From positions 1 through 20,327 of the IMG/VR virus record IMGVR_UViG_3300021962_000827: a stretch of DNA of 20,327 nt, one strand, 5' to 3'. The notes beneath the pieces were generated by a model. The model was not told the origin of the DNA. It did not search any database and was given only the letters and a program-made list of their open reading frames with translations. Shown piece by piece: positions 14,545 to 20,327 of this stretch (the first letter of the stretch is position 1; every line of letters begins with the position of its first letter). The DNA is from a virus. The position numbers and the translations under genes are program-made.

Positions 14545-14556
14545 CCTTTAAATATT
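14542..14556 (+). promoter_or_regulatory. Leader motif TAACCTTTAAATATT
   Basis: A 14-of-15 match to the leader element at 12148-12162, and it also ends 7 bases before the ATG of the gene it precedes (zinc-ribbon gene at 14564). Its first three bases are the stop codon of the 194-residue gene. Function unknown; a translation leader is the simplest idea. Confidence 0.35.
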
Positions 14557-14563
14557 AAAACCA

Positions 14564-14695
14564 ATGGTACAATGTAACAACTGTCAATCTACATTAAGTT
14601 GTGGATGTCAACAAAGAGTAGCATCAAATGGTGCAAATGTATGCGCAAATTGTATTACAGCATATGAAGCAAAATTAATAAGTCAAAAGAAATAA
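14564..14695 (+). CDS. 43-residue zinc-ribbon-like small protein
   Basis: ATG 14564 opens 43 codons. Cys pairs are C4-N-N-C7 and C27-A-N-C30, with C13-G-C15 between: MVQCNNCQSTLSCGCQQRVA, then SNGANVCANCITAYEAKLIS and QKK. Two CxxC knuckles separated by about 20 residues are the signature of a small zinc ribbon; the extra CxC could make a second ligand set. The type is known in small phage and host proteins that bind nucleic acid or partner proteins. It lies in the tail module, separated by four bases from the next gene. Zinc binding is an inference from spacing. Confidence 0.7.
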   Translation: MVQCNNCQSTLSCGCQQRVASNGANVCANCITAYEAKLISQKK

Positions 14696-14699
14696 CTAA

Positions 14700-14924
14700 A
14701 TGGATGCTCTTATTCGTATAAATGAAGTATTTGCTGAAACTGTATATGCTACTTACAAAAGAAAGCGTTATGGTTTAAAAACATGTTCTGCTCTTATTGA
14801 TGAAGAGCTTGCAGATGATTTACGCAATCTTCTCATACGTGGTAGAGAAATGGAAACTTGTTCCTGTGCAATGCCAGGATTTTGTACATTATCTAAAGTT
14901 GAAGAAAAAATAAACACAATATAA
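14700..14924 (+). CDS. 74-residue Cys-containing phage protein, unknown
   Basis: It begins four bases after the previous stop and shares one base with the next gene (TAATG). The N-terminal part is helical (IRINEVFAETVYATYKRKRY), a charged middle follows (DEELADDLRNLLIRGREMET), then CSCAMPGFCTLSKVEEK. Four Cys are visible, including the CSC pair and the GFC motif. The length and the tight coupling to the 534-residue structural protein suggest a chaperone or assembly partner, but no family is recognised. There is no transmembrane segment or signal peptide. Confidence 0.6.
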   Translation: MDALIRINEVFAETVYATYKRKRYGLKTCSALIDEELADDLRNLLIRGREMETCSCAMPGFCTLSKVEEKINTI

Positions 14925-16528
14925 TGGGAACACCTATAACTACTCCAGGATCAAATAGAGATAATTGTCCTAAGATATCTACATCATGTGTGATATGGCA
15001 AGGACCAAATATTCCTTGTATTAATTTATGTGCAGGTGATTCTATTGATGAAGTTGTATTTAAACTTGCAACTTTATTATGTGATGTTACAGAAAATGTT
15101 CTTGATGTTACAACTTTAGAATTTGCATGTTTAGTAGAGTCAGGTGCTGAAAATCCTACTACTCTTTTACAAACGTTACAAGCTATTATTACTAAAGTAT
15201 GTAGTATAGATTCTAATGGTACTACTGGTGGTGGAAGCACTACTAATAAAACAGATGGAGCTACATCAGATCCTATAGTGTATTTACCAGAATGTTTATA
15301 TTTTCAACAAGATGGTGATACTGTTACAGCATTACCTCTCACAGAATATGCTGCATATTTAGCTACAACTATTTGTACTATTATTACAGATATTAGTAAC
15401 ATTAATTTTACAATTAGTAATCTATCATCTAGAGTTATAGAATTAGAAATAACTGTACAAAATTTAAGTACTTACACATATGAAATATATGTGACTTCTC
15501 AATGTGCAAGTGCACCTACATCAGGTCAAACATTGTTAATACAAGATGCTTTTGCAAATTTAGAAGCTTCTTTTTGTAATTTATTAGGAACTGTTGGATT
15601 TTCAACATTATTAATAAATGCAATAAATGCTCAATGTCCAGGATTAAGTACTGCACCGCAGTTGTCAGATTCTGAACTTATAATGAATGATATTACAGGA
15701 TGGGTAGAAACACCAACTACAATTGCAGATAGTATAAATAATTTATGGTTAACAGTATGTGACATGCGTTACAAAGTTGCAAACTTTTTTGAGGCACCTG
15801 TTGTATTACCTTGTGTTTTAGCAGTTCCTGAAAATGTAACAATTACTACTATTGGAACAACATATTCTACTGTAACATGGGAAGAACCAAGTTATGCTGG
15901 AATAGAAATACCAATTGGATATAGAATTGAAGTTTTTGAATGGACTGGCACAGCTCCTACAGGACCTTCTCTATATGATACAACATTATCTACAGCTTTT
16001 CTTACTTTTAATATACCTTCAACTGCATTAACTATAGGTCAAGATTATGTTGTTTATATACATGCAATTTATTCTTGTGGAGAATCAAATGGTGCAAAAG
16101 TAATAAGTGAATTAATAGTACCAACAATATTATATAAAATAGAAGTTATAGAATCACCAGAAGCAGATACAAGTGTAGACTGTGTTGAAAGTGGAGTACC
16201 TGTATCTTATACTGTAAATAATACTAAAACAACAGTTACTCTTGCTAATGCTTCAACAGGTTTACCAGTAACAAATACTACTGGTTCAACTATAAATGTT
16301 ATAGTAAAATATCTAGTTACAAGTTGTGCATTTTTTGGACCAGTGTATGATCAAGTTACAATAGGAATACCTAATGGTGCAGATCATGGTGACTATATTT
16401 ATGAAGCTCAAACATATACTAATTGTGGTACAGCATTATGTACTACTGTAAGTAAAAATTTAGATTGTGGTGTTTCAACTGGTTTGATTAACGCAGAATT
16501 TGATGATACAATGATACCAACTTGCTAA
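14924..16528 (+). CDS. Cys-rich FN3-containing tail protein
   Basis: A 534-residue protein with N-terminal CVIWQGPNIPC (22-32) followed by C36 and C53, the cysteine-framed module also found in two downstream genes. A Gly/Ser/Thr linker lies near 105-115. Residues about 147-187 form a coiled-coil-like stretch (ISNINFTISNLSSRVIELEI), typical of trimeric tail fibres. VPENVTITTIGTTYSTVTWE begins a fibronectin type III-like domain (about 301-395) with the W of strand B and a Tyr near the end (YVVYIHAIYSCGES). A further beta-rich domain closes the protein (about 396-534). More than 20 Cys are present in total. It is probably a baseplate, adapter or fibre protein that binds the next proteins or host surface carbohydrates. 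It overlaps the upstream gene by one base. Confidence 0.7.
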   Translation: MGTPITTPGSNRDNCPKISTSCVIWQGPNIPCINLCAGDSIDEVVFKLATLLCDVTENVLDVTTLEFACLVESGAENPTTLLQTLQAIITKVCSIDSNGTTGGGSTTNKTDGATSDPIVYLPECLYFQQDGDTVTALPLTEYAAYLATTICTIITDISNINFTISNLSSRVIELEITVQNLSTYTYEIYVTSQCASAPTSGQTLLIQDAFANLEASFCNLLGTVGFSTLLINAINAQCPGLSTAPQLSDSELIMNDITGWVETPTTIADSINNLWLTVCDMRYKVANFFEAPVVLPCVLAVPENVTITTIGTTYSTVTWEEPSYAGIEIPIGYRIEVFEWTGTAPTGPSLYDTTLSTAFLTFNIPSTALTIGQDYVVYIHAIYSCGESNGAKVISELIVPTILYKIEVIESPEADTSVDCVESGVPVSYTVNNTKTTVTLANASTGLPVTNTTGSTINVIVKYLVTSCAFFGPVYDQVTIGIPNGADHGDYIYEAQTYTNCGTALCTTVSKNLDCGVSTGLINAEFDDTMIPTC

Positions 16529-16546
16529 TAATTAAAAAATAAAAAT

Positions 16547-17347
16547 ATGTCTTGTACAAACCCTAATTGTAATGAAGGATGTGGATGCAATAATTGTTGT
16601 CCACCAGTTACACCTCCAACACCACCAGTACCACCAACATGTACAGGAACAGAGTGTGAGGAATTATATGATGGCGCATGTGTTCAATACACAGGTCCTT
16701 CTATAACATGTCTTGGTATTACTACTAATACTAGTTTAAATAGTGTCATTCAAGCAATGGCAAATAAACTTTGTGAATGTTGTAAAACACCTAAGTGTAC
16801 AAATCCTATAACAAGATTTGTTGATTTAGTTTTTGATATATATTATTCAATTACAAATGCAGGTAGATCAGCTTCAATATCTGAGATTATATATGAAATA
16901 CTTAATCTTGGCTATATTATTAAAAAATGCGAATACTGTTGTCCTGATGGTCAAGCATACATGTTTACAATAAAAGATGTGAATAATGGATTCTTAAACA
17001 CACTTAGAGAATTACTTTATTCAGGTGCTGAACAAGTTACAGAAAACTGTGTAAATTGTGAATCAGATTTTATAGTATCAGGAACAGCTCTAGCGGCATT
17101 ACAAGATATAACACCTTTTAGTGTTACTGATATTACAGAATATGGAGGATTCAATAGTAGTTCTGCATTGTCTGTATTAACAAACTCTTTAAAAAATTAT
17201 CCTGAAGCGTTGATTTCTGCTTTTTTAGAATATTTCATAGACAATGATGTTTTAATTATAAGTTGTAATACAGAAACAGGTGATGTTTTTATTGGAAATA
17301 TGAATGCTTTTACAACTTACACAACTTATTTAAATCCAAATCCTTAA
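16547..17347 (+). CDS. Cys-rich tail protein with CVQYTGP module (266 aa)
   Basis: The N-terminus is very Cys-rich (CTNPNC..GCGCNNCC, 3-18) and followed by a Pro/Thr hinge (PPVTPPTPPVPPT, 19-31). The shared module CVQYTGPSITC (45-55) is followed by C76 at the same distance as in the FN3 protein. About 20 Cys occur in 266 residues, 14 of them in the first 80. The C-terminal part (about 83-266), starting CTNPITRFVDLVFDIYY, has YCCPDG and a closing YFIDNDVLIISCNTETGDVF, and resembles the next protein, suggesting duplication. The Pro hinge after a Cys knot fits an extended fibre base. It is likely a tail attachment or adhesin part; enzymatic activity is not indicated. The A-rich leader AAAAAATAAAAAT precedes the start. 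Confidence 0.65.
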   Translation: MSCTNPNCNEGCGCNNCCPPVTPPTPPVPPTCTGTECEELYDGACVQYTGPSITCLGITTNTSLNSVIQAMANKLCECCKTPKCTNPITRFVDLVFDIYYSITNAGRSASISEIIYEILNLGYIIKKCEYCCPDGQAYMFTIKDVNNGFLNTLRELLYSGAEQVTENCVNCESDFIVSGTALAALQDITPFSVTDITEYGGFNSSSALSVLTNSLKNYPEALISAFLEYFIDNDVLIISCNTETGDVFIGNMNAFTTYTTYLNPNP

Positions 17348-17359
17348 AATTATAATATT

Positions 17360-17956
17360 ATGAGTCAATGTTTAAATCCTATTGCTGCATATTTTGACAG
17401 AATGATAGATCTTGTGGAAGCAGGAACTTTTGCAACTATAAGTGATGCTGTATCATCAGGTAATAATCCTTTTCTAGAAATAACTTCAGAAAACAATGGT
17501 ACATATTGTTGTCCTGATTGTTCTTTGTATGGTATTACTACAGATATAACTATAGTAAAAGCAGTTACTGAATTTTCATATTCTGAAAGTCTTGAAAATT
17601 GTTGTTTTAATTATACAACAAACATAGAAGATATTTCTAATGTTAATACTGTGTTAGGTCATAGACCTAAAATATGTTGTAATAGCTTTTCAGGATGTTC
17701 TTCTAAATTAATAGCTTTACATCAAAAATATAAAGATTCTCCTGGAGGTGCTGTTTCTAATAATATATTATATGAATTTGGAACTATGAATGGTGATTCT
17801 TATGCATGTGTTATGGTTGATTATATTAATTCATTAACAAGTGATATTTACAAAACTGATATATTGAATGTTTTTAATAAAGATGGTTTTGCTGTTTTTT
17901 GTTATGATAATACAGTAATGGCAGGAACATTTAATGGTTTTAAAAACTGGTGGTAA
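17360..17956 (+). CDS. Cys-rich tail-module protein paralogous to the preceding one (198 aa)
   Basis: It starts MSQCLNPIAAYFDRMID, matching CTNPITRFVDLVFD in the C-terminal part of the preceding protein, and shares YCCPDC, an ENCC element and a related end (FNKDGFAVFCYDNTVMAG). The CVxYTGP module is absent, so this looks like the core domain without the N-terminal module. Eleven Cys occur in 198 residues. The C-terminal region has SYACVMVDYINSLTSDIYKT and ends in NGFKNWW. Function unknown; it may be a chaperone or co-factor of tail assembly or a small receptor-binding subunit. The start lies 12 bases after the preceding stop, with CCTTAAAATTATAATATT as leader. Confidence 0.6.
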   Translation: MSQCLNPIAAYFDRMIDLVEAGTFATISDAVSSGNNPFLEITSENNGTYCCPDCSLYGITTDITIVKAVTEFSYSESLENCCFNYTTNIEDISNVNTVLGHRPKICCNSFSGCSSKLIALHQKYKDSPGGAVSNNILYEFGTMNGDSYACVMVDYINSLTSDIYKTDILNVFNKDGFAVFCYDNTVMAGTFNGFKNWW

Positions 17957-17973
17957 TAAAAAAATAATAAACA

Positions 17974-20327
17974 ATGTATCCAAATAATAATTGCACTGAT
18001 TGTAGCAACTGCCCTGATCCTATCACACCACTACCATTACCAAATGTATATGGTCAATGTGGTGACACTTATGATTTAGATTGTGTTATTTACACAGGAC
18101 CAGATAATGATTGCTTAGGTATAACATCAGGTATGCCTGTTACAGAAGTATTTTCTATATTACAATCTGAAATGCAATTATGTGATTGCTGTTCTGCTGT
18201 ACCTCAAAACTGTGTATTATCAGATTGGGGACCTTGGGGAGAATGTACTGCTTGCACTTATGATGAAAATAATGTAGCAACATGTGTTAGATCTCGTAGA
18301 AAAACTGTTATAACTCCAGCATCTAATGGAGGTATTGAGTGTGGTCCACAAGTTGAAACTGGAACAGTTACCTTACAACCAGTATGTTTTACTTTTGGTA
18401 GTGATATATGTGAATCTGCTCCAGATGGAACACAAGTTATAGGAAGAGCAAAATGTAGTTACAATAATAAACCATATTATGAATTTACAGTTTGTGGAGC
18501 TAATCAAGTTATTTGGTTTAATAGTACTGATAACTTATGGTATCTTACAGATACATTAGGTGTAGGTGATTCTGAAAGCACTGTTTTAAATAACAATGGT
18601 GGTGATTATCCTGTATCTAATACTACTACTCAAATTTGGCAAAATAGATTAGATAAAGGAAGTATTAATATTTTACAATCTTCATTAACTACATGTCCAG
18701 AATATAAAATATGTTTTCATACACATATTACCCTTGAAGGTAGAACATATGATTTTTATAATTATATGGCTCCTGGTCATACTGAAACAGAAAGTAATAA
18801 TCACCCTGTTTATTTATATTATATTACTATAGGAAGTGTAACTTATACTATTAATGTTTATTTTGACATTCTTACTTTAAAATGGGAAGGTAAAATAAAT
18901 AGTGGTAGTGGTGATCCTACTATATCAACATTATCTGATACAGGTCTTTATCCTGTTGGAACTTGGACTCCTGATCCAACTGATCAAACTAATTATATGG
19001 TAGCATCTACATTAGGAGAACCTTGTACACAACCTGCAAATGTTAATTGTGTATTAGGTGATTGGAGTGCTTGGGGTCCTTGTATTGGTGGATATGAAAC
19101 AAGAACTAGAAGTATTGTAACACCTGCATCAGGTAATGGAACACCTTGTGGACCATTAACAGAAACAAGAACATGTGCTGCTGCTGTATGTGCTTCTCCA
19201 ACAGCTGTTACTGCTACAGTATCTGGAACAAGTGTTATTGTATCATTTACTCCTGCAGTAGGTGCATCAACTTATAATGTTTCATATACTACTAATGGTG
19301 GCGCAAGTTACACAACTGTTAACAGTACTGCTTCTCCTATAACAATAACTGCAAATTTAGCATGTGCTACAACATATTCAGGTTGGATTGTTACTAATTG
19401 TTTAAATGGTGTTGTAAGTTCACAAGTACCTTTTTCTATTACTACTCCAGCATGTGTTCCTGCATTATTATGTGCAGGTACAACTACTAATATAATTAGT
19501 GGTAACTTTAATTCACCACAACTTAATGTATTAAAAATTGATAACACAACAGCTCAAATAAATGGATCTAACCCTGTAGTTACAACACAAGTTTCAGCAG
19601 AAAGTAATACAAGATTTTGGACAAATGAATTAAGTAATGATGGTTTATTTTTAGCAGGTAGTCCTCTTTTTTTTACTGATGCATTAGGCATGCATTATAG
19701 TGGTGGAGTTATTAAGTTAAAATGTACATCTCCAAGTACATCATTTTTTGGAGAAATTAATCCTACATTTGTAAGTGTAGATCCAACAAATGCAGGATTT
19801 CAAGTTTCAATTTCTTCAAGTGATAATCAACCTGTTATTCGTGCTATTAAATATGATAAAATTAATAATAGATTATATGTTGGTGGACATTTTGATAAAT
19901 ATAAAAATGCAAATTGTTCTCATAACTTAGTATGTTTAAATGCAACTACAGGTGATATAATACCTAATACAAGTTTTAAAATTGGAATAGCTGGAATATA
20001 TCATTCTACATTAACTTCTAATACTAATGGTGGAGTTTATGATATTCAAATTGATGGTAATGGAAAAATTATAGTAGGAGGTACTTTTGATACATATACT
20101 AATACTTCTAATGTACCTACACAAATTCGTAACATTGTAAGATTAAATTTTGATGGTACAATAGATAATACATTTTCAGTAAGTGCAACAAGTTTTTCAG
20201 CAAATCAATCTCTTAATCCTCCTTTTCAATCTAATTTATCTTCAGTTGTAAAAACTATATATGTTGATCCTAATAATAATTATTTTGTAGGTGGTGGTTT
20301 TTATCAATACAAAGGTACTACTGCAAA
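17974..20327 (+). CDS. Large Cys-rich adhesin: TSP1 repeats, FN3, beta-propeller (3' end outside window)
   Basis: ATG 17974 opens 784 complete codons with no stop before the window ends. Order: a Cys-rich start (C7, C10, C13); the shared module CVIYTGPDNDC (37-47) then C70; a first thrombospondin-type-1-like repeat (80-138: W85-x2-W88-x2-C91, C104-x-R-x-RR, C123, C138); an unassigned beta-rich domain (about 140-350); a second TSP1-like repeat (359-406: W364-x2-W367-x2-C370, RTR, C392, C401, C406); an FN3-like domain (about 408-488); and a beta-propeller from about 495, with blades LFLAGS, LYVGGHF, IIVGGTF and YFVGGGF spaced 65-75 residues. The last is the DUF5122 pattern. The layout is that of a receptor-binding tail protein. 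Cys-framed TSP1 domains are unusual for phages. The A-rich leader has no Shine-Dalgarno sequence. Confidence 0.8.
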   Translation, partial: MYPNNNCTDCSNCPDPITPLPLPNVYGQCGDTYDLDCVIYTGPDNDCLGITSGMPVTEVFSILQSEMQLCDCCSAVPQNCVLSDWGPWGECTACTYDENNVATCVRSRRKTVITPASNGGIECGPQVETGTVTLQPVCFTFGSDICESAPDGTQVIGRAKCSYNNKPYYEFTVCGANQVIWFNSTDNLWYLTDTLGVGDSESTVLNNNGGDYPVSNTTTQIWQNRLDKGSINILQSSLTTCPEYKICFHTHITLEGRTYDFYNYMAPGHTETESNNHPVYLYYITIGSVTYTINVYFDILTLKWEGKINSGSGDPTISTLSDTGLYPVGTWTPDPTDQTNYMVASTLGEPCTQPANVNCVLGDWSAWGPCIGGYETRTRSIVTPASGNGTPCGPLTETRTCAAAVCASPTAVTATVSGTSVIVSFTPAVGASTYNVSYTTNGGASYTTVNSTASPITITANLACATTYSGWIVTNCLNGVVSSQVPFSITTPACVPALLCAGTTTNIISGNFNSPQLNVLKIDNTTAQINGSNPVVTTQVSAESNTRFWTNELSNDGLFLAGSPLFFTDALGMHYSGGVIKLKCTSPSTSFFGEINPTFVSVDPTNAGFQVSISSSDNQPVIRAIKYDKINNRLYVGGHFDKYKNANCSHNLVCLNATTGDIIPNTSFKIGIAGIYHSTLTSNTNGGVYDIQIDGNGKIIVGGTFDTYTNTSNVPTQIRNIVRLNFDGTIDNTFSVSATSFSANQSLNPPFQSNLSSVVKTIYVDPNNNYFVGGGFYQYKGTTA

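Noticed and set aside
19308-19547. Minus-strand 79-residue ORF inside the adhesin gene
   Set aside because: The plus-strand frame is continuously open through the area with coherent FN3-like sequence.
14924-20327. A diversity-generating retroelement target in the tail genes
   Set aside because: No reverse transcriptase, no template repeat and no repeated variable region were seen in the window.

Overview
The window looks like the late (packaging and virion assembly) block of a large tailed phage of a Bacteroidota host. The DNA is AT-rich (about one third G+C by eye) and every supported gene lies on the + strand. Genes are packed tightly, often sharing one base as stop/start (TAATG). Starts are preceded by A-rich stretches and not by GGAGG-type ribosome binding sites, as in Bacteroidota. 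The order TerL - portal - acidic scaffold-like protein - major capsid protein, with an over-700-residue TerL and an over-900-residue portal, resembles crAss-like and related large Bacteroidota phages. That lineage is inferred from memory of families, not from a search.

Layout. 2-334 is the 3' end of a PD-(D/E)XK (RecB/Cas4-type) nuclease. 334-1043 holds two small unknown genes; the first is a candidate small terminase. 1043-9029 is the head module: terminase large subunit, portal with a Gln-rich C-terminal coil, acidic scaffold-like protein and major capsid protein. A strong intrinsic terminator follows the capsid gene. 9101-10989 holds small genes (74, 41, 32, 51 and 48 residues) around a 338-residue unknown protein; three of the small ones are very basic. 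A GC-richer segment that can fold into consecutive RNA hairpins overlaps the 32-residue ORF. 10989-13846 holds a probable head-tail connector, a Dps/ferritin-like protein with the full ferroxidase residue spacing, and a 558-residue structural protein with an Ig-like insert, followed by a second intrinsic terminator.

13960-20327 is a cysteine-rich tail/receptor-binding module: a 194-residue unknown protein, a 43-residue zinc ribbon, a 74-residue protein, a 534-residue FN3 protein, two Cys-rich proteins whose cores look paralogous, and a large gene that runs off the window. That last gene carries two thrombospondin-type-1-like repeats, an FN3-like domain and a DUF5122-type beta-propeller. Three of these proteins share an N-terminal cysteine-framed module (C-V-x-[YW]-x-G-P-x3-C).

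The genes plausibly work as one late programme: DNA packaging (TerL, portal), shell assembly (scaffold, capsid), head closure (connector), and an adhesive tail apparatus. The Dps-like protein is the least expected member. No stretch over 300 bases lacks a gene; the longest gaps are 5993-6101, 9561-9641 and 13847-13959. No tRNA, rRNA, CRISPR array, integrase or insertion sequence was seen.
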